A stretch of 64,000 nt of DNA, from positions 34,877,001-34,941,000 of the forward strand of contig CM074855.1 of the NCBI GenBank assembly GCA_037501455.1, written 5' to 3'. Every line of letters starts with the position of its first letter. The stretch's first letter is position 1. Below the pieces are notes generated by a model. That model was not told the origin of the DNA, did not search any database, and saw only the letters and a program-made list of their open reading frames with translations. This document shows, one piece after another, positions 24,033 through 36,017 of this stretch. This stretch comes from Lantana camara (lineage: Eukaryota > Streptophyta > Magnoliopsida > Lamiales > Verbenaceae). Both the position numbers and the translations under genes were made by a program.

Positions 24033-26914
24033 TGTATAGCGCCCGAGCGTGTAACGCTACATCCCCCGCACCAAGACCCGACCAGTATATGAAATGGGAA
24101 ATCCATACACGTGTCAAATCAAAGCGAACGGGGACTCGACACACTCGCTTTGCTAGGCGGGAGCTAACCCTTAAAACCAATCAAGAACAAGATACAAAAA
24201 TAACAAAGTAATGCATCAGAAGCGGAAGCTATACATAACCATAATATGTACATTGAACTTTCAAGCTCCAAGTAACAAAACTAATTACAAGTTTGAGTAT
24301 CAATGGCCCACCCGGCCTAACATAAACAAAATGCACCCACAACCATAATGACAATCATAATAAGAGTGTATGTGTGACAAAGGAATGCGAGACACGAATA
24401 CAAGACACAAAAAGACTCGGATTCCCGCCTAGCACTCCACCCTGCAAGAAGAAACTAAAAACAAGAGCGGGTTCAGTCTAAAAGAGACTGGTGGGTATAA
24501 AAACAGGGCATAAATATATAAGTATCGTGGAATTTAAACACATACATGCAAGCTATAATCCCGTATGATGTTTTTAGAACATTTCCAAAGTGGGTGAAAA
24601 CTAATAAAAGCAACGCGCGATATTACAACATTCATATTCATTCATTAGGTCATTTGTGAGCCCGGCGAGAGGGCTAAGTCTCCAACCTTCACCTTGTGTA
24701 ATCATTAACATTGTTCATTAGTTATCACAAGCATAATCTTTTTTGCACATTGAATCGATCATTTACACCTTTTTCCTCAAACCCGTCCACTCATTCATTA
24801 TGGTTAGTGGGGTACATGAATCCCCAAGAGCCCGATTCCCATTCCTTGCTAATCTCCTAGCGAGGGTTGGTATCGTCGTAGTTTTGGTGGAACCAGCATA
24901 CAGTGTTCACCGTCAGCCCGTGCTTCCCCGTATAGCCATGTATACATAGTCCCAGGGCCCCCATTCAGTGCATTCATTCAATCTCGCCAAAATATTAGGT
25001 AGGGATACATTAAAGAGAAGGTTTTACGTTAAAACATTTACTCTTGAAAAGACTCGATATATACATATTATAAGTTGGCTTCAAAACTTTGCACATTGGG
25101 TATATCGGGTCAATTTATCTAATAGAAGAGAAACCCACCTTGAAAGCAAAAGGAACGGCACAAGAACCTCACTGACCGGCCTCGTCTCCTTCTGGACCAA
25201 GATCTGTGCAAAAGAAGTGGTGTGAGACTTAATATGACTACAAACGACGCACAACAATGTAATGAACATGATATGTGATGCATAAGAGATAAAATCATGT
25301 TATGAAGATGTTCATGTGCACAATTAATGCCTTAGAGACACATAAACGAGCAATTCATTCAATACATGAAGGTATCATGTTCATTCGTTTTCATATCTTC
25401 CATAAATCATATCAAAACGATCCATAATCTTCATACAACAATCATAACACATATATCAACATGTTTACAATGAATATAATTCATAAATGAGGCAAGGGAT
25501 TAAACAAACAAAGCAAATAAATGAGAATACAACACACACATACCTAAGGGTGGGGCTAACGCCCGTTAGTCCCATTCCCTTCTCTAGGGCAATAACGGTC
25601 GTTACCAAGGTCAGTAGCCCTGACCTTGGCTAACGGTCGTTAGCCACACACAACAAAGCAAGCCCCTAACCCCCCCCCCCCTTAGGAGGGTTAGGAGGTC
25701 AGGAAATTGAGGTAACGCCCGTTACCTCCCTTGTGCGCCTGCATCCATACCAAAACAGCAACAAAGGGACAAGTTAAGGTAAGTTTAGGCCAATAAAAAT
25801 GTAGCAAATCATGCACAAAAACTCCCCAAAATCGAGCAATAAGTAGACACAAGTGCAAGAGATTTATGTCTTCCATTTTCATTCAAAGTTCATTAATGGC
25901 AACCTCATAAATCCCCAACTACCATTCAATACAAGTTCAAAGAAGTATAAAAGGATATCTTAGGATCATTTATCATTTATTAAACCCAAAGAAATCACAA
26001 GGAAACATGCTTGAATCATCAAATGAACATAAAACCCTTACTATTCACACTATTCACTACATGATCTATAACTCAATCAATACAAGCTCAAATTCAGCAA
26101 ATAATGGATGAAAAGAAGCATAAGAGGATGGAGAACAAGAATCTAGGCTCTTCTTTTGAATTGGATGAAGATTGGTGAAGGTATGAGCTCATCAACCTTA
26201 AATGGTGAATAGTGATGGGATGGTTCTCTTGTTCTTGCTTTGAGCTTCTTTCCCTTGCTTGGTTATGTTTTGATTCAAAATCGGGGCTCCAAAACTGAAT
26301 AAGAATCAATTTAGAAGAAAAATGGTTCAAGTCTTGGGTTATTTGGGACTCAAACGGGTCAGATATGGCCAAAACGGGTAGGATAGTGCTAACTGGTGCA
26401 AGCTGTTCGGTTCGGGCAGATTTTGGAGGGTCAAACAGGCTTAACAAGTTATGAGGATAGTTCCATTGAATCCGAATCATCGAAACAGTCCAAAAGTGGT
26501 GACGAAATTCAAATTCGAATTCCCAAGCTCAAGTTATGCTGCCCAAAACCCAAGTTGCGCTAAATGCCCTTTAGCCCATTTTTGGTCCCGTTCACAAAAA
26601 AAATTTCAGAACCTCAACAAACGAACCTGAGAACATGCAACGAGCATAAAACATGTTCATAACATATATATCTCATGCATATCAAGTTTTCACGAAAATC
26701 AGAATTAAATTCGGATGCAAACGAGGCACATTCATAATCATATGCGCATAACACTTAAGACTTCAACATAAATTTCCATAACAATTATTCATAAAATTCA
26801 AAGAATAGAAAATAACCTTATAATAAACATATAATAATATAAATAAATAATCTAAATGTGTAAATAATAAACACATACGTCATACCTGTACGGCCGAAAA
26901 GTCGGGGCGTCACA
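24033..26914 (-). repeat. 3' LTR of a truncated Tekay element
   Basis: On the minus strand the LTR begins TGTGACGCCCCGAC (ending at 26,914 on plus) and runs to about 24,033 (TGTATAGCGCCCGAG). The distal end resembles that of the LTRs at 53,386 and 60,735 (shared ACATCCCCCGCACC). A polypurine tract on the minus strand (CTTTTAAGGGGGAGTGG, 26,916-26,932) adjoins the start. It carries four palindromes (25,556-25,727). A C-run of about 12 lies near 25,670-25,681. Length is about 2.9 kb, typical of Tekay. Confidence 0.75.
25556..25727. repeat. Cluster of four TAACG-NN-CGTTA palindromes
   Basis: Units are at 25,556-25,569 (CTAACGCCCGTTAG), 25,593-25,604 (TAACGGTCGTTA), 25,629-25,644 (GCTAACGGTCGTTAGC) and 25,710-25,727 (AGGTAACGCCCGTTACCT). 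They share the ACG-NN-CGT core with the other two Tekay LTR types, but with different outer arms. A separate perfect 10-bp hairpin (CCAAGGTCAG...CTGACCTTGG, 5-nt loop) sits between units at 25,605-25,629. Confidence 0.85.
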
Positions 26915-29900
26915 ACCACTCCCCCTTAAAAGAATTCGTCCTTAGATTCACTGCTCGCCCGGAAACAACTCGGGATGGAACTTCTTCATCTTATCCTCCA
27001 TTTCCCACATAGCCTCTTCCGTTTTATCACTTTGCCATAAGACTTTTACTAGTGGAATACGCTGATTTCTGAGGTTCTAAAACTTCCTATCGAAGATCTT
27101 AATTGGCTTCTGAACGAAGGTGAGATTTGGCTCAAGTTTCACTTCTTCAACAGGGATAACTTCTGACTCATCCAGGTAGTACTTCCAGAGTTGATAAATG
27201 TGAAACGCGTTGTTAATCCCGATCAAACTCGGTGGCAAGTCTAAACAGTAGGTTGTATCTCCAATCTTCTCCAAAATCTCGAACGAATCCATGTAGCGAG
27301 GGTTTAACATCCCTCCTTTACCAATCCTTACAAATCCTTTCCGTGGAGAGGCCTTCAAAAAGACTTTGTCGCCCACTTCGAACTCAAGATTCTTTCTCTG
27401 TTGGTCAGTATAACTCTTTTGTCGATCTTGAGTTGCCTTCATCCGTTGTCGAATTAATTGGACCTTGTCAATAGCTTTTTGAACGGCTTTAGAGGGTTTT
27501 TCTTTCTTTTCCCCTCTCTTCACGTCTTCTTGCTTGGTCCAATTTCACTCTTCAAGATCGAAAAACAACAGAGACCTACACTTTCGGCCATAGAGAACTT
27601 CATACGGTGTCATACCTATCGACGCTTGGTAGTTATTATTGTAAGCAAACTCGATTAATGGCAACTGCTCATTCCACGAGCTCTAAAATTCGAAAACACA
27701 CGCTCTCAACATATCCTCGAGATACTTGATTAACCTCACGGACTATCCATATGTCTAAGGATGAAAAGTTGTGCTGAAGTGAAGCCTCGACCCCAAGTTC
27801 CGCTGAAGCTCTTACCAAAACCTTGAAGTAAACCTTGGTTCTCGATCCTACAAAATACTAACCGGTACCCCATGAAGTCTAACAATCTCATCACAGTACT
27901 TCTTGGCTAGTTTGTTCACTTTGTCGGACATCCGAATGGCAAGAAAATGAGCTGACTTCGTCAACCGATCCACAGTCACCCAAATTCCTTCAAGACCACC
28001 TTTAACTCTTGGTAGTCCAGAAACAAAATCCATTGCTACCTGTTGCCACTTCCACTTTGGAATAGGCAATGGCTGAAGTAGCCTTGAAGGCTTCTGGTGT
28101 TCTGCCTTCACCAACTGGCAAGTCAAGTAGTGTCTCACAAAATTAACCACATCCCTTTTTAGTCCATTCCACCAATAATATTGCTTGAGATCCTTATACA
28201 ACTTTTTCCCTCCGTGATATACTGAATAAGCTGACTTGTGAGCCTCTTCAAGAATAACTAGTTTCAACTCTTTGGGTACGACAACTCTATTCTTGAACTG
28301 GAGAATTCCTGAATCATCAAACCCGAACGGACATTCTGGATCAACCCGCGCTTTCTCAGTTGACCTCTGAACCTCGAGATCACTTCTCTGAGCCTCAAAC
28401 AATCACTGCTTAAGATCCGGCTAAATCGAGATATTAAAAACGCGAGCCTTTAGCTTGATTGGCTCTACTCTATCTCAAATATCCACTTCCAAATTATACA
28501 CGCTAGTCTTCCTAATAAGCACATCTGCGACCACGTTAGCTTTACCGGGATGGTATCGGATTGTACACTCATAATCTTTGAGAAATTCCATCCAATGCCA
28601 TTGTCTCATGTTCAACTCCTTCTGTGAGAACAAGTACTGGAGACTCTTGTGGTCGGAAAAGATGTTGAAGAAGACTCCGTAGAGGTAGTGTCTCCATTTT
28701 GCCAAAGCAAAGATCATCGCTGCTAGCTCGAGATCATGCGTGGGATAGTTCTTCTCATGCTCTTTCAACTTTCTAGAGGCGTAGGCAATCACTTTTCCAT
28801 GCTGCATCAAAACACAACCCAAACCCTCTTTCGAGGCATCTGTGTATACTGCATACCCTTCGGTACCTTTGGGAAGCACTAACACTGGTGCAGACGTCAA
28901 ATTTTCCTTTAAGAGTTGGAAACTCGCCTCACATACCTCATCCTACTCAAACTTAGCTTCTTTCTTAGTCAATCGAGTCAAAGGGGCAGCAATCTTCAAA
29001 AAATCCTTCACAAATCTTCAGTAATAACCTGTCAAACCCAAGAAACTTCTAATCTCAGAGGCATTCTTTGGACTTTGCCACTGTAAGACTGACTCAATCT
29101 TGGAAGGATCTACTTCTAGACCTTTACTCGAGACAATGTGGCCTAAGAAAGTCACCCGATCAATCCAAAACTCGCACTTGCTGAACTTCGCATACAAACG
29201 GTGCTCCCTCAAAGTCTCTAACACCAATCGGAGATGTCGAACATGATCTTTTGTTGTCCTCGAATACACAAGAATATCGTCTATGAAGATCACCACCAAT
29301 TTATCAAGGTAAGGACGAAAGATTATGCACATCATGTCCATGAAAGCTGCTGGGCCATTAGTTAAACCAAACGGCATCACTATGAACTCATAATGTCCAT
29401 ACCGGGTGTTGAATCCTGTTTTAGGAATATCTTCTTCCCGGATTTTCAACTGATAGTATCCTTGTCTCAAATTAAGCTTCAAATACACCCCTGAACTCAA
29501 GTTCATCCGATTCAACTCTCGATAATCGATGCACATTCTCAAGGTCTCATCCTTCTTCTTGGCAAAGAGAACTGGTGCACCCCACGGTGAAGAACTCGGT
29601 CGGATATAACCATTCTTGAGAAGTTCCTCGAGCTGAACCTTCAACTCTTTCAGCTCAGCCGGAGTCATATGGTAGGGAGTCTTAGAATAGGGCTCTACTC
29701 CCGGATACAAATATATCACGAACTCGATCTCCCAATCTGGCGGTAAGGAACCCAAATTCTTAGGAAAAACATCGGGATAGTCCTTCACTACTGTTGTCTC
29801 CTTGAACCGTGCTTGATCTTTCGGCTTATTGAGGAGGTAAGCAATGTATCTTGTGGCTCCATCTCTCACTAACTTGTGAGCTTCTGTAAAAGACAAGAGT

Positions 29901-30178
29901 GGTACAGTCTTCGAACTAATCCCCACTATCACTTCTTCACCCAACCGAACTCTCTTAGCAAAACAATCAACCACGGCCCGGTGCTTGAACAACTAATCCA
30001 TTCCCAAGATGGCCCCATACTTCTTCATCAGCATTAAAATGAAGTCCGCGGGGTAGTCTCTGCCTTTCAAACTAACCAAACAACCTCGAACCACACGGTC
30101 TGTCTCCAAGCTCCCCCTCCCCCCCCCAAGAGGAGAACTAATCACATAATAAGTATCCAGGCAAGTTGGGGATATCAA
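26915..30178 (-). pseudogene. Tekay pol remnant: protease tail, RT, RNase H, integrase
   Basis: Minus-strand pieces collinear with the intact element at 55,966-60,510. Protease C-terminus (30,178-29,993, ILGMD end), RT to the RNase H start (29,992-29,018), RNase H (28,900-28,475, [11 protein letters not shown]...[10 protein letters not shown]), integrase zinc region and core (28,402-27,848) and the integrase C-terminal part (27,523-27,077). In RT, about 25 residues are missing after YRELNRM, and the first catalytic Asp ([10 protein letters not shown] in the intact copy) is Asn. In the integrase, the catalytic Glu of QSERL reads Val, with TAG codons at 27,755-27,757, 27,743-27,745 and 27,683-27,685 and TGA at 27,545-27,547. 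Gag and the 5' LTR are absent, cut near 30,178. Nonfunctional. Confidence 0.88.
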
Positions 30179-30975
30179 TATATATAATGCTGATTTTAGG
30201 TTTTAAAAAAAATAATATTTTAGTTGGTCAACCCGGGTTGAACCCGAACCCAGCTTGATTTTCTCTCTCTTTGACGGGTTATTTTCGGGTTCGACCCGAT
30301 TTGACCTGAACCCGAAAACCCTAAACCCTAACCTGATATTTTAGCCAGTGGGTCGTGTCGGGTTCTCGAATCGGGTCTGAAATTGACACCCATATAAACA
30401 TGTAATAAATGTATCTATATATGTAATGTATTAACAAAAATTAAAACAAAATAATTAAATTATTAACAAGTATTAAGGATCTTATTAAGTGAACTACAGT
30501 TTGGGAGCTTATTATGTACTTCTAAAGCACTACACTTTTCCAAAAAAAAAAAAAAAAAAACTAGTAACCAAGTATCCTGCCTAATGGAGATAAAATTAAA
30601 TAAACTTCTTATTTTTTCTACAATTAATTGAAAATAAACCAAGTTTAATTATAGAAAACTCATACAGTAGGTTCTACTAAACTATTTTATACATATATTC
30701 ATTCCATTCTAATTAACATTCAAATAAAATTCAATCAACCTCTCATTCACTTCTTTCTCCAGCTTGCAATGAAGAACTTCTAAGTTGATTAATCAAATTC
30801 TCAGTATCAGTTGAGAGGTCTTTCTCATCCTCATCTTCAGAGTCATAAGCTGTAGAGCATGAAACCACATAGTGAGTGATTTATCGAAAATAAAGTATTT
30901 TACATTTCTAAGCATGAAACGTGAGTGATTTATTGAAAATAAAATATTTTACATTTCCAAGAAAAAAAAATTAAA
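30179..30975. other. Intergenic, with a possible hAT-type end and a small tandem repeat
   Basis: The 30,225-30,397 block is rich in ACCCGA/GGGTTCG motifs and ends ATTGACACCCA, resembling termini of plant hAT-type nonautonomous elements (weak). A 37-bp sequence starting GTGAGTGATTTAT occurs at 30,872-30,908 and again at 30,921-30,957 with two mismatches. A poly-A run lies at 30,541-30,560. Confidence 0.35.
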
Positions 30976-31995
30976 AGTAAGAGAATTTGCACCTTCAAGC
31001 CAATCGCGAGCACATAATCTTCCTTTTGCATTACTCGGTAGAATTAAACTATAAAATTTTCCAATTTCCTACCACCATGACTAAATGCAGATTCAGATGT
31101 AACTGTTGTTTTGGGGATACTCAAAATATCACGATCCATCAATGAGAGTTCAGGATATCTGGCACTAGTCCCTCTCCAAAAGTCAACATCTAGTTCGAGA
31201 AATTGTTTCCTATCAATTAGAGGTTTGAGATTGACTTTGAAAATTTGCATCTATACTCTGGAATGAATCAAATTCATATAAAATGTGAAGCAAAATAATT
31301 CTTTATTTTGACCAATAATTGTGAAAACCATAAAATAAATAAACATACCCCATCATGATATCCTCGTTATTGTCGTGGCCAGTTGAACTATAAACCGAAA
31401 ATTATTCAACTCTTGAAGGAAGTGCATGTAAGTAGTCTTCAAATAACAATTTCATTTGCTCTTTTAGCTCCTAAATTTTTTTAAACGAAGTGGTCGAATC
31501 AAGGTTTTTTGAAGCAAAACTCAACAAACGCAAATTTAAACCTATGATCAAGAACAATGACAAATTTCAATATTGCACTATAATCCTCCCAGTATTTCTC
31601 GAATTTTGGCTTCATCCGTCTTGCCATGTCACTTATATCACCATCATCACTTATCATTTCTTCTTATATAAGCAGTTGTATCCGCCACACATTGCGAAAA
31701 TAAAGATTTAATGTGGGATAACGCTACCTAGAGAAAAGTCTGTCAACTCAAAAAACGGTTTGAGAAAACTTGTGATTTTTTCCACTATCCTCCATTCTTC
31801 AGGTGTAGGATACCATTTGTAGTTAGGGTCAACTAACTTCAATCGACAGAATCCACGTTTGTACAAGATAGCACTATCTAGCATCATATAAGTTGAATTC
31901 CATCTAACAGGCATATCTTGCTTCAATTTTCTTCTTGTGTCCAAACCTAATTATTTGGCACATTTTGCAAATCTTATTGTCCTGATTTCAAACCC
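30976..31995 (-). pseudogene. hAT transposase fragment (core and dimerisation domain)
   Basis: The minus-strand stretch 31,708-31,944 contains MPVRWNSTYMMLDSAILYK and a FLKPFFELT motif, characteristic of plant hAT (Ac/RICESLEEPER-like) transposases. The stretch 31,044-31,250 has DFWRGTSARYPELSLMDRDILSIPKTTVTSESAFSHGGRK, the C-terminal hAT dimerisation domain. The sequence between (31,250-31,700) is decayed. Coding homology stops around 31,990, where a Tat-type LTR begins, and no N-terminal BED zinc finger is visible. Nonfunctional. Confidence 0.85.
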
Positions 31996-31997
31996 TC

Positions 31998-32903
31998 TGA
32001 CATACTTTCCCGACCCAGATCATGGGTCGGAATATTTCGATCCTCAGGAGGAAGTGTCCTCCCATATCCCCCGTAGGCAGGCCCCCGAGGCCAGGTTGCC
32101 CGCCGACCAAGATGATCGCCCACTCCAGCGTCCAGAAAGGGTGTATCACAGCAAGAGGGAGACGAGATCCCCCTTTTGCGATGCTATCTGATAAGGGGAA
32201 AAACGGGAGCTATGACTAAGCGCCACGTGTCCTTCTCCCTCTAGAGAAAGCTGATAGGTCAGCTCCTAGATTCTACCCAGTTACCCCTCTTATCGAGCCA
32301 GCACTTGGTCCATGAGAAAAATGGGTCATATGCTTTGTGAAGGAAGGATCTCGACCCAAGGTCTGCCAAAACCGGGAGGCGGTCGACCCAGGCGTCAGAT
32401 CGACCCACGCACTATAGTACAACCGCATTCAATGCAAGTACTACCTACTGCAGGCGGCATTAAATGCGGCCACGCCAAGTACGGTGTCGGACGCCCTGGC
32501 AGGAGCAGACAAACAGTGTTTTAGCCATAAAAGCATTGTTCCGGTCACCATCCGTCGCTCTCCAACCAGACCAGATCCACTCCTTCTTGGAGGTGTACTT
32601 GCACCTACGGAGACCATGTCCTTCCTATATAAACCCATCTCCAACAGCAAGAAGGGTAAGCTTTCCTATATACTCTGAGTCTTTACTTCATTTGCATTTT
32701 CGACCCAGAGCTCTAGCTGACTTGAGCGTCGGAGTACCAAAACGGGTTCAACCCCCATGTTCCCCTGTTTTGGCCTTTGAGTTCACGTTTGTTCATCCAT
32801 CTTAGTTCAGGAAAGCATCAGAGTTGCCTCACGAATACAAATATCTTGGGTGATTGGGAGTCCTCTGCAGTTCAATGCATAGCCAGATTTTGACACCATC
32901 ACA
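31998..32903 (+). repeat. Tat-type gypsy LTR (solo or truncated), plus orientation
   Basis: It starts TGACATACTTTCCCGACC and ends GATTTTGACACCATCACA. The Tat LTR at 46,315-46,909 has matching ends on the minus strand (TGACGTGGCACG ... GATTTTGGCACGATCACA). Both contain GACTTGAGCGTCGGAGT. A plus-strand TATATAAAC at 32,624-32,632 is a plausible promoter. Flanks CCCTC and TACAT do not match, and no primer-binding site follows, so a simple intact insertion is not supported. Confidence 0.65.
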
Positions 32904-34402
32904 TACATTTGAAGAACTCTTCTAGAACTCGACCCAATCACTAAACTATCTATACTTTCTTCTATCTTTAACGGCAAACTGACAACAAACCCATTTTAGA
33001 ATTACAAAACTTAGTTTACACACAATAATTAATAAATTACATGAAACAAAAATCCTTTGAACTTCGAAAGAAACAAAAATACTGCTGAACTTATGAATGA
33101 GTGCAGCATCTCGAGTTATGAATACGAATCTTTACGAGCCTCAGAGTTGAACAAGAAATATGATGAAATTCAAAACTTCGAAATCTATATAAACTCTCAA
33201 TGTGATAATAAAACATGTTTATGCAGACAATAAGATTATAGATCGAACCCACCCAAGAAAACCATGAAATACCAACAGAAACAGCGAGAATTGTCCAAAA
33301 TCATCATAAGACAGTCCCCATTTTTCGCATTCAATGGATGTGAGAGAGCTAACAGAAAACAATGACATAGCCCCCAAGCTTAGAAACTCTGCTATTTTAT
33401 TAGAACTCTAAGAACTAATCTGACAGCAATTACAATTCTCATGTCCAACAACTCTAGTTGCTATAAATGCAAGAACAGAGCAAAACAAACAAGATAAATG
33501 TAAGAGACATTAGTGAAATTCATTAAGTAGTCTCCTACCTAAACTAAATCGAAATTCATTAAACTCCACAAACACTCAGGACATAGACATGAAGAGATCA
33601 TATCTCAATCACCATTAAAGAAAGCAAAAATTCTTTCTTCCACTGCACAAACACACACACAAAGAAGAATGGAAGAAGATGAAATTCAAGAAACATATAT
33701 ACCCTCCTCTATAAGTTGAAAATTGAGATCAAAAACACCAAATGAGGCTTTTTTCTTGACGGCATTAAATTGTAATTCTCAAATCCCCTAATAATCCCAC
33801 TATCAAGCCTCGACGTAAATAAGTCAGAGAATGTTCTACATTGACAACCATCGATCATACACGCATATTTTTCACTAAAACATAACAATTTCAGGCTGAA
33901 AGGAGGCATACCCGTGTCAAAATGAAAAAGAAGCAAAATTTTATGTGCTTATGGAGACTGAATCCTTCCGGCGAGCGACGGCGGTGGCTGGAGTCTGCAA
34001 CGTTCGAGGCCGGACTGGGCACCGATCGCGGCTGGAAGAGGCGTCACCCGTGGTGGCTGGAGGTTAAAGGCACTGATGATGGAAGTTGAGAACTGTTTGA
34101 GGGTTTCTTCTTTCAATTTTGGTCGATTCAATTTCTGACTTATTTCATAAACATGTTCATTTTTATTTTTAACATTTAAGAGTATAATAGTCATTTAACA
34201 TTAAAATTAAGTGAACAAGTTTGACTCATTAATAAACCATTATCAAACCGTAACGAGCCCATCTCAGCCCATTTTTTAACCAATATTTTCTTAACTCATA
34301 TAAACCCAGTCCAAAACCAAACCAATACAAAATAATTAAAACCAAAACCAACCCAATCTTATTGGTTTGGGTTGGAACCATGGGCTAAAACCCATATTGT
34401 CA
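32904..34402. other. Intergenic stretch, no gene recognised
   Basis: About 1.5 kb, mostly AT-rich. A GC-richer patch at 33,955-34,080 gives only a short open frame without a domain. The right end, 34,388-34,409 (CCCATATTGTCACCCCTAG), resembles an hAT-type inverted terminus (TAGGGGTGACAATATGGG on minus) and might be the distal end of the hAT element represented at 30,976-31,995. No matching left end or 8-bp duplication was found. Confidence 0.35.
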
Positions 34403-34409
34403 CCCCTAG

Positions 34410-34902
34410 TTGTGATATAAGAAAAGAAAACGGTCATATCAACACGATTATCATACAAATATAGTGATATGAATTTTTGTTTAAAAATTTTCATTTGAAA
34501 GTTGCCTGCGACAGTGCCATCAGGATTTTTTATTTAATTTGATACGGACTTTTTAAAATTTTTCATGTGAAATTTGCTCGAGACAGTACCGTCTAAATTT
34601 CTTCTTTAATATTCCACATAAAAAGTATTTAATACAGAATCTAACACAATATAACACGTTAAAAAAAATATTTATAAAGGGAGTGGGTTGAAAAATACTT
34701 TTTTTTCTTATTTCAAGTAAAAATAAGTTAAACTTTATACTCATTTTAAGATAGGTTTTTGAATTTTACTTATAGATTCATGGTGTATATATATATAAAT
34801 AATTAGAGTTTTATTTGGACTAATATATCTTTAATAAGAATTTAATATTTACACACAATTAGAACTAGTATCATAATACCTTTTTATGTAAGCATAAAAT
34901 TT
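34410..34902. other. AT-rich intergenic stretch
   Basis: No gene or repeat recognised. It may belong to the noncoding 3' part of the copia remnant to the right. Confidence 0.4.
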
Positions 34903-35372
34903 AAATTCATATAAATTTTGATTATGAATTTACACAACGGAATTTAGGATCAAAATACCTTCCGTCATTACTTGTTTGATTTTGCCTACTTCAAGATTAA
35001 TTGCGCCAAGAGAAATCAATTATCAAATAACTACCGGAATAATTTGCCGATATCCCAGAATACTTTTCTCCTTGAGTTCTTCTAAGCACTGAATCCTCAC
35101 ATCCTAATGGATACGATTTTCTATATGTGTTTTCCATAAATTCATATAAATTTTGATTATGAATTTACACAATGGAATTTAGGATCGAAATACCTTCCGT
35201 CATTACTTGTTTGATTTTTCCGACTTCAGGATTGATTGAGCCAAGAGAAATCAATTATCAAATACCCACTGGAATAATTTGTCGATATCTCAGAATACTT
35301 TTCTCCTTGAGTTCTTCTAAACACTGAATCCTCACAACCTAATGGATATGGTTTCCTATATGTGTTTTTCGT
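34903..35372. repeat. Two-copy tandem duplication, unit 235 bp
   Basis: 34,903-35,137 and 35,138-35,372 align end to end. Both begin AAATTCATATAAATTTTG and contain ACCTTCCGTCATTACTTG and ACTTTTCTCCTTGAGTTC. They differ by scattered substitutions (roughly nine in ten bases identical by eye). Confidence 0.85.
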
Positions 35373-35849
35373 ACTTAGAAACCTTAGAGATAGATTTTCT
35401 TTTCTTATATACGTAACTCCATCAGTTACATTTTCCTTAGCAGTTTTGTTTAGCAGTTATCACCCCAACGATAACTTCTAGAATTGTGGGAGTTAGTGGG
35501 AAAAATGGTTTCTTTATTTACGTCATAATAGTGGTGAAAAAGTATAATATTAATAAAGAAAAAATTTTATCCTTAAGCGGTTTAGGAATCCTTACGAACC
35601 ACAAACTACCAATATTCTCTCATTTGGTCCATAAACCCACATTTAACCAAAATTTAGGAAACATAATACATGAATCACGATAATAGTTCCTTTTATAAAT
35701 GAGTTGTATCTTTCATGTATTACTATCTATTATGGTTTTAACTTTACCGTATAATCTTTATGAATGAACCTATGTTTATTCGAGGTCCAAATAGTGATAT
35801 TTCTCAAAAAGTACACCAAAATCATAAAATACGATAAATATCTTGAAAT
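35373..35849. other. Noncoding stretch downstream of the copia remnant
   Basis: No gene seen. By position it would be the region 3' of a minus-strand copia pol. Confidence 0.4.
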
Positions 35850-36017
35850 TCAGAGTTCCACAACATTTGTTCAATAACGAAACTTTACATATGAGAAACA
35901 AGTCCCATACTACCTACATGATCTTTAAATTTATATGGGGGCATGCCTTTATTTTTGACACGTTTTCTTATGGCTAGATACTTAGTGTCGATGTGCTTAC
36001 TTCGACTACCATTTCTG
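35850..36017 (-). pseudogene. Copia RNase H C-terminus (part 2 of 2)
   Basis: The minus frame reads RNGSRSKHIDTKYLAIRKRV, the (S/K)KHIDxKYxxxRxxV motif of Ty1/copia RNase H. It is followed after a decayed stretch by KGMPPYKFKDHVGSMGL, matching the usual TKGLPxxxFxxHVxxMGL tail. It continues the fragment at 37,907-38,010 across the inserted LTR. Confidence 0.75.

Noticed and set aside
30225..30397. Telomere-like AACCCTAAACCCTAACC
   Set aside because: Only about two imperfect units within an ACCCGA-rich block; not a telomeric array.
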